Notes: generated by a model from the sequence alone, not told the origin. 28,100 nt of DNA from an uncultured Sutterella sp. (GCA_905192805.1 CAJJMF010000006.1:1-28100); one strand, 5' to 3'; counted from the stretch's first letter, positions 7,815 to 16,211 are shown. Numbers and translations are program-made.

Positions 7815-8570
7815 ATGCGAAAGACATTGAAAACAGCCTTGATCAGTGTGAGCGCACTGAGCGTATTAGCAGGTTGCGCGAGCACCTCCTCGACGAGTCC
7901 CGAGGACCCGTATGAACCGTTTAACCGATCAATGCACCGTTTTAATTCGGGCTTGGATCAGTACCTGATTAAGCCGGTCACGACAGGGTATCGCGCGGTG
8001 GTGCCTCAGTTCGCTCGTGATGGGGTGTCCAATGTGTATGACAACATGGGTGAGCCAGGCAATGTCGTGAATAATGTCCTGCAGGGGAAAGTCAATGCCG
8101 GGATTGAGTCGGCATTCCGTTTTATGGTCAACTCCACCTTCGGACTCTTGGGGCTTTTTGACGTAGCATCCTGGATTGGGATGGATAAGCATGAAGAGGA
8201 CTTTGGTCAGACCTTAGGCGTTTGGGGTGTGGGTCCTGGTCCCTACTTGGTGCTACCCGTTTTGGGTCCCACCGGGGGGCGCGACATTTTCCGTTATCCC
8301 GTGGCATACGCGACAAACCCGATGACTTACGTATTGGCCAACCAAGATTGGCCCTATGGGGCGGTTTGGACCGTAGGTGGCATGATTAATGCACGCTCAG
8401 AACTCATGGATCAAGGCTATGACAAGATGATTGCTAATACGGTCGATGAGTACGTTGCGGTTCGTGATGCCTATCGCCGTTCTCGTGAACGCGCGATTGG
8501 AGGGAGCGAAATGTCTGAAAAAGAAGAATTACAGAGACTTACACCCCTTATCAGGGATGATAATGAGTAA
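7815..8570 (+). CDS. mlaA: MlaA (VacJ) outer-membrane lipoprotein
   Basis: A 251-residue lipoprotein with a basic N-terminus and the lipobox LAGC (acylated Cys21). The VacJ family core follows: DPYEPFNRSMHRFN, then DNMGEPGNVVNNVLQG, and a later region with EEDFGQTLGVWGVGPGPYLVLP. MlaA forms a channel in the inner leaflet of the outer membrane, removes misplaced phospholipid and passes it to MlaC. A GAGGTGG-type SD sits just before the ATG. Its place inside the mla operon is typical of betaproteobacteria; in E. coli it is elsewhere. Confidence 0.95.
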   Translation: MRKTLKTALISVSALSVLAGCASTSSTSPEDPYEPFNRSMHRFNSGLDQYLIKPVTTGYRAVVPQFARDGVSNVYDNMGEPGNVVNNVLQGKVNAGIESAFRFMVNSTFGLLGLFDVASWIGMDKHEEDFGQTLGVWGVGPGPYLVLPVLGPTGGRDIFRYPVAYATNPMTYVLANQDWPYGAVWTVGGMINARSELMDQGYDKMIANTVDEYVAVRDAYRRSRERAIGGSEMSEKEELQRLTPLIRDDNE

Positions 8571-8594
8571 GCGATTTTATTCAAAGGAGTAGCA

Positions 8595-9230
8595 ATGTTA
8601 CGTCGAGAACTATTGGTGAGTACGTTAGCGGTGGCACTGCTGTCTACGACGACACTGGGCGCTTGGGCGGCTCAGAGTGACAACAAAGGGGACCCGTATG
8701 ATTGGGTGCTCACCCTGAGTAATCAGGTACTGGATCGTATTAAGAGTGATCCGTCATTGCGTAACGGTGATATTGGTGCGATCAACCAGCTGGTGGATCA
8801 AGTCATCATGCCCGATGTGGATTTTGCAATGGTCACTCGTATGACCGTGGGGCCGAAGTGGCGCCAAGCGAGCGCCGAGGAGCGCCAGCAATTGCAAGAC
8901 GCTTTTAAACAACTCTTGATCCGTGTATACTCGGGGGCGCTTGCGCAAGTGACAGACCATGTTTGCGAATTAAGTCCGACACGCAACCGTGCTGTGGAAG
9001 ACGAAATGGTGATTCGTACTCAGTTGAAGTCGGCGTCAAAGCCTCCAATTGCGATGGATTATCGTATTTATCGCAATAAGGCAGGTGAATGGAAGATTGT
9101 GGACGTCAATGTGGAAGGTGTGTGGATGGTTGAAAACTATCGTACGCAATTCAGTAGTGTTCTGAATCAAGACGGCATTCCTGGTTTGATTCGCGATTTG
9201 AAAGCCCGAGCCGAGCAACCCGCTCAGTAA
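8595..9230 (+). CDS. mlaC: MlaC, periplasmic phospholipid carrier
   Basis: A 211-residue Tol/Ttg2-family protein with a signal peptide ending near GAWA-AQ. The mature domain shows the family pattern VDQVIMPDVDFAMVTRMTVG and WRQASAEERQQLQDAFKQLLIRVYSGAL, then a C-terminal part with WKIVDVNVEGVWMVENYRTQF. It carries phospholipid between MlaA at the outer membrane and MlaFEDB. The start has a strong AAGGAG. The N-terminus LRRELLV loosely resembles a Tat motif, but a Sec signal is equally consistent. Confidence 0.94.
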   Translation: MLRRELLVSTLAVALLSTTTLGAWAAQSDNKGDPYDWVLTLSNQVLDRIKSDPSLRNGDIGAINQLVDQVIMPDVDFAMVTRMTVGPKWRQASAEERQQLQDAFKQLLIRVYSGALAQVTDHVCELSPTRNRAVEDEMVIRTQLKSASKPPIAMDYRIYRNKAGEWKIVDVNVEGVWMVENYRTQFSSVLNQDGIPGLIRDLKARAEQPAQ

Positions 9231-9257
9231 TGGCGGGGAGTGACCTAAGGGAGCGTC

Positions 9258-9530
9258 ATGCAGTTTACGCTAGCACAAATTACATTTGAAGAGTTTGCTC
9301 AAGCTAAGCAAGCACTTAAACAGGCGCTTGCCACGGGGGATGCCGTGCTGGATTTTAGTCAGGTAGAACGGGTCGATAGCACGGCAGTGGCATTGATTTT
9401 GTATGCACGCCGTGAAGCCCTTCGTAGCAATCTCTCGCTTCAATTGGTCGGAATGCCAGAAAGTTTTGGTGAACTCGTCCAGCTCTACGGGTTAGAAACG
9501 CTTTTTGCGCAATCCAAACCAACTTCCTAA
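9258..9530 (+). CDS. mlaB: MlaB, STAS-domain subunit of the Mla transporter
   Basis: A 90-residue STAS-domain protein. The key motif is DFSQVERVDSTAVALIL, with the conserved Asp-Ser-Thr at the turn where anti-sigma-antagonist relatives are phosphorylated. In E. coli MlaB binds MlaF and is needed for its activity and stability. A GGGAG SD precedes the ATG. It closes the mla set; murA follows 63 bp later, past a hairpin. Confidence 0.9.
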   Translation: MQFTLAQITFEEFAQAKQALKQALATGDAVLDFSQVERVDSTAVALILYARREALRSNLSLQLVGMPESFGELVQLYGLETLFAQSKPTS

Positions 9531-9545
9531 ACAACCTAAATCCTC

Positions 9546-9570
9546 ACCGACCTAGACAGATTAGGTCGGT
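9546..9570. repeat. 9-bp hairpin between mlaB and murA
   Basis: ACCGACCTA (9546-9554) and TAGGTCGGT (9562-9570) pair perfectly around seven bases. Neither strand has a T run after it, so it is probably not an intrinsic terminator. It may be an mRNA processing or stability element between two functional blocks of the transcript. Confidence 0.5.
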
Positions 9571-9593
9571 CGAAAAGCATAAAGAATCGACGT

Positions 9594-10847
9594 ATGGAAC
9601 AGTTAAAAATTAATGGTGGACGCCGTCTCGTGGGTGAAGTGCGCGTGTCTGGTTCGAAAAATGCCGCACTGCCGATTCTGGCTGCTGCTCTTTTAACCGC
9701 CGAAGACTTGGTGTTACACAATGTGCCCAATTTAACCGACGTGCGCACGATGCTCAAATTGCTCGAGTGCATGGGGGTGAAAACCCAACAGGAGGGCACG
9801 ACGATACGACTCAATGCGAGTCAATTAACCAGTACTAAAGCGCCGTACGAATTAGTTAAGACGATGCGCGCGTCGATTCTGACCTTGTGCCCATTAGTGG
9901 CACGTTTTGGTAGTGCGGAAGTGAGCTTACCTGGAGGGTGTGCCATTGGCGCCCGTCCCGTAGATCAGCACATTAAAGGGTTACGCCAATTGGGCGCCGA
10001 AGTGGAAATCGATCACGGGTACGTGAAAGCCACAGCGAGTCGCTTGAAAGGAACCCGCCTGTTTACCGATATGGTCACGGTGACTGGAACGGAAAATCTC
10101 TTGATGGCGGCTGTGCTGGCAGAAGGGGAGACGATTATTGACAATGCGGCTCGTGAGCCGGAAGTGATTGACTTAGCCAAGTGCTTACGTGCCATGGGCG
10201 CGCAAATCGAGGGTGAAGGGACCTCGGAAATCCGTGTTCAGGGGGTCAAGAGCCTCCACGGAGCCGAACACACGGTCGTGGCTGACCGTATTGAAGCGGG
10301 TAGCTTCTTTGTGGCTGCCGCGCTCACGCAAGGTGATGTGCTCGTGACGCACTGCGAGCCCTCGCAAATGACCGCCGTCTTGGACAAGTTACGTTTGGCC
10401 AATGTTTCGCTCGACGTGGGTCAGGACTGGGTACGTGTTCAGATGAATCAACGTCCGAGCCCAGTGAATATCCGCACGGAACCCTACCCTGGGTTCCCGA
10501 CTGACATGCAAGCCCAGTTTATGACATTGAACTGTCTGGCGACAGGGAGCGCACGGATTACCGAAACGATTTTTGAGAACCGTTTTATGCACGTTTCTGA
10601 GCTCATGCGATTAGGAGCACAGATTCAGATCGAAGGATCTACGGCAATTGTCCAAGGCGTAGACAAACTCACTGGTGCTACCATTATGGCTACGGACCTG
10701 CGCGCCTCTGCCTCACTCGTGATCGCGGCGTTGGCAGCGCAAGGTGAAAGTATCGTTGATCGTATTTATCACTTAGACCGTGGTTATGAGCAAATGGAAC
10801 TCAAGCTGCGAGCACTGGGTGCAGATATTGTGAGGATTCATTCTTGA
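9594..10847 (+). CDS. murA: UDP-N-acetylglucosamine 1-carboxyvinyltransferase
   Basis: A 417-residue EPSP-synthase-fold enzyme that transfers enolpyruvate from PEP to UDP-GlcNAc, the first committed step of peptidoglycan synthesis in the cytoplasm. SGSKNAALP near the start holds the conserved Lys22. LPGGCAIGARPVD holds Cys116, the equivalent of the fosfomycin-reactive cysteine. The C-terminal block DLRASASLVIAALAA is typical. The full length is present. The stop TGA is shared with the TTG start of hisG (TTGA overlap). In many Burkholderiales a bolA gene precedes murA; none is present here. Confidence 0.97.
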   Translation: MEQLKINGGRRLVGEVRVSGSKNAALPILAAALLTAEDLVLHNVPNLTDVRTMLKLLECMGVKTQQEGTTIRLNASQLTSTKAPYELVKTMRASILTLCPLVARFGSAEVSLPGGCAIGARPVDQHIKGLRQLGAEVEIDHGYVKATASRLKGTRLFTDMVTVTGTENLLMAAVLAEGETIIDNAAREPEVIDLAKCLRAMGAQIEGEGTSEIRVQGVKSLHGAEHTVVADRIEAGSFFVAAALTQGDVLVTHCEPSQMTAVLDKLRLANVSLDVGQDWVRVQMNQRPSPVNIRTEPYPGFPTDMQAQFMTLNCLATGSARITETIFENRFMHVSELMRLGAQIQIEGSTAIVQGVDKLTGATIMATDLRASASLVIAALAAQGESIVDRIYHLDRGYEQMELKLRALGADIVRIHS

Positions 10848-11485
10848 TTACATTGGCACTATCAAAAGGCCGTATTTTCGAGGAAGCCCTGCCGTTTCTC
10901 GCAGCGGCGGGCATTGTACCCGAAGAAAATCCCTCGGAGTCCCGCCGTTTAATGATCGGTACAAACCGCGACGATTTACGTATCGTTGTGGTGCGTGCGA
11001 CGGACGTTCCTACGTATGTACAGTACGGAGCGGCCGACTTAGGCATTGTCGGCTGGGATACCCTCTATGAACATGGGGGTGAGGGATTATACGTCCCGAT
11101 TGATTTGCAAATTGCACGGTGCCGTATGTGTGTGGCGGCCCCCGAAGGGTTTGATTATGAGAAGACCGTTCGTCGCGGGGCACGTCTACGTATTGCGACA
11201 AAATATTTGAAGTGGAGTCGTGACTACTTCGCCCGCCAAGGGGTCCACGTCGACCTCATCAAACTCTATGGTTCCATGGAACTTGCTCCCATTGCCGGTC
11301 TTGCCGATGCGATTGTGGACTTGGTGAGTACTGGGGCCACTTTACGCGCCAATCACATGAAGGAAGTGACGACGATTTCTCCCATTTCCTCTCGATTTAT
11401 CGTCAATAAGGCATCGATGAAGACCAAACGTAGCGACATCGATCCTATCATTCGAGCCATTCGACACGCCGTTGAGGCGTGCTAA
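10844..11485 (+). CDS. hisG: ATP phosphoribosyltransferase, short form
   Basis: A 213-residue enzyme that condenses ATP with PRPP, the first step of histidine synthesis. It begins ITLALSKGRIFEEALPFL after a TTG start codon overlapping the murA stop, with GTGAGG about eight bases upstream. LGIVGWDTL and AIVDLVSTGATLRANHM (the PRPP-binding region) are typical. It lacks the C-terminal ACT-like regulatory domain of long HisG (about 300 residues), so it should need a separate HisZ subunit, which is not in this window. Confidence 0.95.
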   Translation: MITLALSKGRIFEEALPFLAAAGIVPEENPSESRRLMIGTNRDDLRIVVVRATDVPTYVQYGAADLGIVGWDTLYEHGGEGLYVPIDLQIARCRMCVAAPEGFDYEKTVRRGARLRIATKYLKWSRDYFARQGVHVDLIKLYGSMELAPIAGLADAIVDLVSTGATLRANHMKEVTTISPISSRFIVNKASMKTKRSDIDPIIRAIRHAVEAC

Positions 11486-11544
11486 CACTACATCATCACC
11501 CCCCGCCCACAACGAATACGAGAGTTGACTTGCTGTTCTCGTGA
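11479..11544 (+). other. candidate His-rich leader peptide before hisD
   Basis: A 21-codon frame starting with GTG 11479 (overlapping the end of hisG) reads MLTLHHHPPP, then a short tail, and stops at 11542-11544. Consecutive His codons ahead of a his gene recall his-operon attenuation. However, there are only three of them, the GAGG is only one base from the GTG, and no hairpin abuts the later T run. Chance is a real alternative. Confidence 0.25.
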
Positions 11545-11568
11545 TCGTATTCGCTTTGATCGTTTTTT
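11513..11568 (+). promoter_or_regulatory. hairpin and T run between hisG and hisD
   Basis: CGAATACGA (11513-11521) pairs perfectly with TCGTATTCG (11545-11553), with an inner GAG/CTC extension (11522-11524 with 11538-11540). Nine bases later there is a run of six T (11563-11568). The gap between stem and T run makes it a poor terminator. It may be a leader structure, since the His-rich frame overlaps its 5' arm. Confidence 0.4.
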
Positions 11569-11598
11569 CCCGTTATTTGTTCTTAAGAAGGTACTGTT

Positions 11599-12897
11599 AT
11601 GGCCATTCGTGAGCTTAATACCCAAAGTGAAAACTTTATGCAGGCATTTGATCAACTCGTTGCGGTCGATGCTAGTGTGGATCCTGAAATTACGCGTCGT
11701 GCTGAAGCGATTGTGTTAGATGTGCGTAGCCGAGGCGATGAGGCGGTGCTCGAATATACGAATCGATTCGACCGAATGAACGTGAGTTCGATGGACGAAT
11801 TGATGATTTCCGCCGAGGAAATGAAGGCTGCGTTAGACGGACTGCCTGTCGATCAACGTGAAGCCTTGATTGCTGCGGCGGATCGTATCCGTGAGTTCCA
11901 CGAAAATGAGAAGCTCGAAAGCTTCTCCGTGACCGATCCTTTAGGGAATCGCCTCGGGTTGCGCGTCACGCCAGTGGATTCGGTTGGTTTATATGTGCCT
12001 GGCGGTAAGGCCGCCTACCCGAGCTCGGTGCTGATGAATGCCATGCCCGCTAAGGTGGCAGGCGTCAAGCACATTGAAATGGTTGTACCGACACCGGGCG
12101 GAGAGAAAAATCCCTTAGTGTTGGCTGCGGCGAGTTTATGTGGGGTCTCGCGTGCGTGGGCGATTGGCGGTGCGCAAGCGGTGGCAGCGTTGGCCTACGG
12201 AACAAAGACGATTCCGAGTGTCGATAAGATTGTGGGGCCAGGTAATGCGTATGTGGCCGCTGCCAAGCGTTATGTGTTTGGGCGTGTTGGGATTGACATG
12301 ATTGCGGGTCCCTCTGAGATTTTGATCATCTGCGACGGAAAAACCAATCCCGACTGGATTGCCATGGACCTCTTTAGTCAGGCCGAGCACGATGAATTGG
12401 CACAAGCCATTTTGCTGACCCCGGATGCGGAATTCGCCCGTGCCGTTCAGGCCTCCATTGAACGTCAGTTGCCCTTGATGCCCCGTCGTGCCATCATCGA
12501 AAAGAGTCTGACCAATCGTGGCGCGATTGTGGTGACGCGGGATTTGGATGAAGCGTGTGCGCTTGCAGATCGTATTGCCCCTGAACACTTGGAGCTCTCC
12601 GTTGAAGATCCTGAATACTGGGCAGAGAAGATTCACCACGCCGGGGCGTTATTCTTGGGTCGCTACACCTCGGAAGCCTTAGGCGACTATTGCGCCGGGC
12701 CGAACCACGTGTTACCCACATCGCGTACGGCGCGCTTTAGTTCTCCCTTGGGCGTGTACGACTTCCAGAAACGCACATCGATGTTGCATGTGTCGAGCGA
12801 AGGGGTAGAGGTGTTAGGTCGCATTGCGGCGACACTTGCCGAAGGCGAGTCGCTTCAAGCCCATGCCGAATCGGCACGCTATCGCTTGAAGAAGTAA
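11599..12897 (+). CDS. hisD: histidinol dehydrogenase
   Basis: A 432-residue zinc- and NAD-dependent enzyme that oxidises L-histidinol to L-histidine in two steps, the end of the pathway. Signatures include VPGGKAAYPSSVLMNAMPA, VDKIVGPGNAYVAAAKR, MIAGPSEILI, SQAEHD (zinc ligands near Gln261 and His264), APEHLEL with the catalytic pair Glu329-His330, and GDYCAGPNHVLPTSRTARF. The ATG has AGAAGG upstream. In related genomes hisC normally follows; here only an 86-bp gap leads to hisB. Confidence 0.97.
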   Translation: MAIRELNTQSENFMQAFDQLVAVDASVDPEITRRAEAIVLDVRSRGDEAVLEYTNRFDRMNVSSMDELMISAEEMKAALDGLPVDQREALIAAADRIREFHENEKLESFSVTDPLGNRLGLRVTPVDSVGLYVPGGKAAYPSSVLMNAMPAKVAGVKHIEMVVPTPGGEKNPLVLAAASLCGVSRAWAIGGAQAVAALAYGTKTIPSVDKIVGPGNAYVAAAKRYVFGRVGIDMIAGPSEILIICDGKTNPDWIAMDLFSQAEHDELAQAILLTPDAEFARAVQASIERQLPLMPRRAIIEKSLTNRGAIVVTRDLDEACALADRIAPEHLELSVEDPEYWAEKIHHAGALFLGRYTSEALGDYCAGPNHVLPTSRTARFSSPLGVYDFQKRTSMLHVSSEGVEVLGRIAATLAEGESLQAHAESARYRLKK

Positions 12898-12913
12898 ACC
12901 CTTTGAGCAAAAG

Positions 12914-12948
12914 AGGGGTGAGCGTCCTCAAAACGGGCCCTCACCCTT
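12914..12948. repeat. imperfect hairpin in the hisD-hisB gap
   Basis: GGGTGAG (12916-12922) pairs with CTCACCC (12940-12946), extended by two more pairs, around 17 bases. There is no T run. This gap is where hisC is commonly found in relatives; I see no residual hisC coding sequence in it. Confidence 0.4.
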
Positions 12949-12983
12949 GAGACATCAACCCACAATGTAAAGAGGAAACAGCA

Positions 12984-13568
12984 ATGAACCGACTCGGAGA
13001 GATTGTGCGTGAAACCAAAGAAACACAGATTAAATTAACCCTCGATTTGGATGGGGCGGGTTCCTCGATTCATACAGGGGTCGGTTTCTTTGACCATATG
13101 CTGGAGCAGATCGCTAAACACGGGGCCTTGGGACTCACGATAGAGGCTAAGGGGGATACGCATATTGATGCGCATCACCTCGTGGAAGACACCGGGATTG
13201 CGCTTGGCAGTGCACTCAAGATGGCTTTAGGCGACAAAAAAGGGATCGTTCGTTTCGGCCACAGTTATGTTCCGCTTGATGAAGCGCTCTCTCGAGTGGT
13301 GATCGATTGCTCGGGGCGCCCAGGGCTCTTTTTCCGCTGTACGTTTACCCGTCCCTATTTGGGTGAAATGGATACGGAGTTGGTGCGGGAGTTTTTCCAA
13401 GGATTGGTCAATGCGGCAGGGATTACGTTGCACATTGATAACTTGGAAGGTTTCAATGCTCATCACCAAGCTGAAAGTATTTTCAAGGCGTTTGGACGGG
13501 CGTTGCGAATGGCGGTGTCGCGGGACGACCGATCAACGGGGATTCCGTCCACCAAAGGAACCCTGTAA
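12984..13568 (+). CDS. hisB: imidazoleglycerol-phosphate dehydratase
   Basis: A 194-residue monofunctional dehydratase (manganese enzyme) that converts imidazoleglycerol phosphate to imidazoleacetol phosphate. Metal-binding His/Glu clusters are visible in HTGVGFFDHMLEQIAKHG, DAHHLVEDTGIALG and NAHHQAESIFKAFGRAL, and the C-terminus ends in the usual PSTKGTL. There is no N-terminal histidinol-phosphatase domain as in E. coli HisB, so a separate phosphatase is needed. GAGG precedes the ATG. hisH follows 15 nt later. Confidence 0.97.
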   Translation: MNRLGEIVRETKETQIKLTLDLDGAGSSIHTGVGFFDHMLEQIAKHGALGLTIEAKGDTHIDAHHLVEDTGIALGSALKMALGDKKGIVRFGHSYVPLDEALSRVVIDCSGRPGLFFRCTFTRPYLGEMDTELVREFFQGLVNAAGITLHIDNLEGFNAHHQAESIFKAFGRALRMAVSRDDRSTGIPSTKGTL

Positions 13569-13583
13569 CGAGGAGGCGCTGAC

Positions 13584-14225
13584 GTGAAGATTGCGATTGT
13601 GGATTATGGCTGTGGAAATCTCCACAGTGTGATGCGTGCGGTCAATCATGCCGCCGATGGATTGGATGCGAGTGTGGTGATTAGCGCCAACCCCGAGGAG
13701 ATCCGTGCGGCGGATCGTCTCATTTGGCCAGGCCAAGGCGCGATGCCCGACTGTATGGCCAACGTGCAAGCGAACGGTGGCGCGTTGCGTGATGCGCTTG
13801 AAGCGCGTCTTGCTGCAGGTGTGCCAATTTTAGGAATTTGCATCGGACTACAGCTCTTGATGGATTTTTCGGAAGAAGGGAATATCGCTGGGATGGGGAT
13901 TTTGCCGGGACGTGTAAAACGCTTTCCCTCAGGCATGAGTGACGCGTCGGGACGCCTGAAAGTCCCACAAATGGGGTGGAATCGTGTGCGTCAAACTGCC
14001 CATCCCCTTTGGAAGGGAATTCCCGATTTATCATGGTTTTACTTTGTGCACAGTTACTATGTAGACTGTCAAGATGCCCCTATTGTCGCTGGCAGGACGG
14101 AGTACGGCCTAACGTTTGCGAGTGCTCTGGCTAAAGACAATATTTTTGCTACACAATTTCATCCGGAAAAAAGTGCCCGCTGCGGGTTACAGCTTTTCCG
14201 AAATTTCTTAACTTGGACTCCCTAG
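13584..14225 (+). CDS. hisH: imidazole glycerol phosphate synthase, glutaminase subunit
   Basis: A 213-residue class I glutamine amidotransferase that supplies ammonia to HisF. The oxyanion and nucleophile region is GICIGLQLL with Cys86; the rest of the triad is in FHPEKS (His193, Glu195). The N-terminus KIAIVDYGCGNLHSV is typical. The start codon is GTG, clearly chosen by a strong AGGAGG seven bases upstream (13571-13576). HisH and HisF form the synthase heterodimer; hisA lies between them, the standard order. Confidence 0.97.
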   Translation: MKIAIVDYGCGNLHSVMRAVNHAADGLDASVVISANPEEIRAADRLIWPGQGAMPDCMANVQANGGALRDALEARLAAGVPILGICIGLQLLMDFSEEGNIAGMGILPGRVKRFPSGMSDASGRLKVPQMGWNRVRQTAHPLWKGIPDLSWFYFVHSYYVDCQDAPIVAGRTEYGLTFASALAKDNIFATQFHPEKSARCGLQLFRNFLTWTP

Positions 14226-14265
14226 TGGGGTTTTTGGAGTTTTATTCTCATAAAGGTTGATCGCG

Positions 14266-15006
14266 ATGTTGTTAATCCCAGCGATTGATATTAAGGATGG
14301 ACGTTGCGTACGTCTGCGCCAAGGTGACCTTCATAACAACGTGACGGTTTATTCAGAAGACCCAGTTGCCATTGCTCGTCAGTGGGCTGATATGGGAGCA
14401 GAACGCTTGCATATCGTGGACCTCGATGGTGCTCAAAGCGGCAAACCGACCAATGTGGCATTGATTCGTGCGATGGTTGAAGAAGTCCGCGATGAAATGC
14501 AAATCGAGCTGGGCGGTGGTATTCGTACGCTCGAGCAGTTAGAGACGTTTATTGATGCTGGGGTGGATTACGCGGTCATCGGAACGGCTGCCATTAAGCG
14601 TCCTGGCTTTTTGCATGATGCCTGCTCGAACTTTGGGGGACAAATTATCGTTGCCCTGGATGCAAAAGACGGCAAAGTGGCCACCGATGGTTGGCAGGCA
14701 GTGAGTAGCAACCATGTGATCGATCTTGCGAAGAAGTTTGAGGACTACGGTATTGAGGCGTTCCTTTATACCGATATCGCCCGTGATGGCATGCTTTCCG
14801 GATGCAACGTGGAAGCCACGGAAGCGCTTGCCCGTGCCGTCAATGTGCCGGTGATCGCCTCGGGTGGTGTTCGGGATTTGGACGATATCCGACGCCTGTT
14901 ACAAGTGGAAGATTCCGGCGTGATGGGGGCGATTTTGGGTCGCTCACTGTACGAAGGGACGTTAAATTTTGAAGAAGCACTGGCTTTAGTAGACGGGGAC
15001 GAGTAA
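14266..15006 (+). CDS. hisA: ProFAR isomerase
   Basis: A 246-residue (beta-alpha)8 enzyme that isomerises the ProFAR intermediate to PRFAR. The first strand LLIPAIDIKDGRCVRL carries the catalytic Asp8; VDLDGAQSGKP and the second catalytic Asp in VALDAKDG follow, and IASGGVRD is the C-terminal phosphate site. ATG 14266 has AAAGG nine bases upstream. An in-frame TTG three codons earlier is less likely because the family begins directly with this strand. Confidence 0.96.
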   Translation: MLLIPAIDIKDGRCVRLRQGDLHNNVTVYSEDPVAIARQWADMGAERLHIVDLDGAQSGKPTNVALIRAMVEEVRDEMQIELGGGIRTLEQLETFIDAGVDYAVIGTAAIKRPGFLHDACSNFGGQIIVALDAKDGKVATDGWQAVSSNHVIDLAKKFEDYGIEAFLYTDIARDGMLSGCNVEATEALARAVNVPVIASGGVRDLDDIRRLLQVEDSGVMGAILGRSLYEGTLNFEEALALVDGDE

Positions 15007-15042
15007 TCCCTTTCTGGGCCAAGTAAGACTGGGAGGCTTACG

Positions 15043-15813
15043 ATGTTAGCCAAACGCATCATTCCTTGCCTAGACGTGAACGCGGGTCGCGTTGTCAAAG
15101 GCATTAACTTTATCAATTTGCGTGACGCAGGGGATCCTGTTGAGATTGCTCGGCGTTACGATGAAGCCGGCGCCGATGAAATTACCTTTTTGGATATTAC
15201 GGCCAGTAGTGATGCGCGTGACACGATTGTCCATGTGATCGAACAAGTGGCCAAACAGGTCTTTATTCCGTTAACGGTTGGCGGTGGTGTGCGCACGATC
15301 GCCGACATCAAACGGTTGCTTAATGCGGGCGCAGACAAAATTTCCATCAATACCGCGGGGATCAAAAACCCAGACCTTATCCGTGAGGCTGCCCAACAGT
15401 ATGGTAGTCAATGTATCGTGGTGGCCATTGATGCACGCCGACGTGACCCGAACGATCCGAGCAAGGGATGGGAAGTCTATGTGCGCGGTGGCCGCGACAA
15501 CACAGGCATTGATGCCTTGGAATGGGCCAAAGAAGTTGAACGCCTCGGGGCGGGAGAAATCCTCTTAACCAGTATGGATGCCGATGGTACCAAACAGGGT
15601 TTTGACTTGGCCCTTACCCGAACGATTTCGGACGCGGTGAACATTCCTGTCATTGCTTCGGGTGGCGTAGGTAACCTGCAACATCTCGTAGATGGGGTGA
15701 AGCAGGGGGGCGCAGACGCTGTGTTGGCAGCATCGATTTTCCACTTTGGGGAATACACGATCGGTGAAGCCAAGGCCTACATGAGCTCGCAGGGCGTCGC
15801 TGTACGTCAGTAA
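15043..15813 (+). CDS. hisF: imidazole glycerol phosphate synthase, cyclase subunit
   Basis: A 256-residue (beta-alpha)8 cyclase paralogous to HisA. It uses ammonia from HisH to convert PRFAR into imidazoleglycerol phosphate and AICAR. Catalytic Asp11 is in CLDVNAGRVVKG and Asp130 is in VVAIDARR. TVGGGVRT and ASGGVGN are the two phosphate-binding loops. GGGAGG lies seven bases before the ATG. All features are standard. Confidence 0.97.
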   Translation: MLAKRIIPCLDVNAGRVVKGINFINLRDAGDPVEIARRYDEAGADEITFLDITASSDARDTIVHVIEQVAKQVFIPLTVGGGVRTIADIKRLLNAGADKISINTAGIKNPDLIREAAQQYGSQCIVVAIDARRRDPNDPSKGWEVYVRGGRDNTGIDALEWAKEVERLGAGEILLTSMDADGTKQGFDLALTRTISDAVNIPVIASGGVGNLQHLVDGVKQGGADAVLAASIFHFGEYTIGEAKAYMSSQGVAVRQ

Positions 15814-15827
15814 AGTGAGGACAGGCT

Positions 15828-16211
15828 ATGTGGCTCGATGAAATCAAGTTTGATGAACGGGGGTTAGTGCCCGTCATTGCCCAGGATAAAGCGACGGGGC
15901 GCATCCTGATGCTGGCTTGGGCCAATCGTGAAGCCTTAGACGAGGCGGCGAGGACGGGACGCGCAGTGTATTTCTCGCGATCTCGTGGGAAACTCTGGCG
16001 TAAGGGTGAAAGCTCTGGCAATGTCCAACGACTCCATGCCATTGAGCTCGACTGTGATGGAGACGCGTTGATTTATCAGGTGGAGCAAGTTGGTGGGATT
16101 GCGTGTCATACAGGACGCGCCAGTTGTTTTTGGCGTGTCTTGACGCCAGAGCACACGTGGCAAGTCTCGCTACCCGTGTTAAAAGATCCTAAGGAGATGT
16201 ATGGTGAGTGA
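15828..16211 (+). CDS. hisI: phosphoribosyl-AMP cyclohydrolase
   Basis: A 127-residue metal-dependent hydrolase that opens the adenine ring of PR-AMP. Its motifs are GRILMLAWANREAL, SRSRGKLWRKGESSGN, and LDCDGDALIYQVEQ (Asp75, Cys76, Asp77, Asp79), followed by CHTGRASCF with Cys93 and Cys100, the zinc ligands. It is separate from hisE here, unlike the E. coli HisIE fusion. Its last 11 bases overlap hisE, which suggests coupled translation. Confidence 0.96.
   Translation: MWLDEIKFDERGLVPVIAQDKATGRILMLAWANREALDEAARTGRAVYFSRSRGKLWRKGESSGNVQRLHAIELDCDGDALIYQVEQVGGIACHTGRASCFWRVLTPEHTWQVSLPVLKDPKEMYGE

Noticed and set aside
14217..14245. Terminator between hisH and hisA
   Set aside because: The stem is only three to five pairs, although five T follow, and hisA is expected to be read through.
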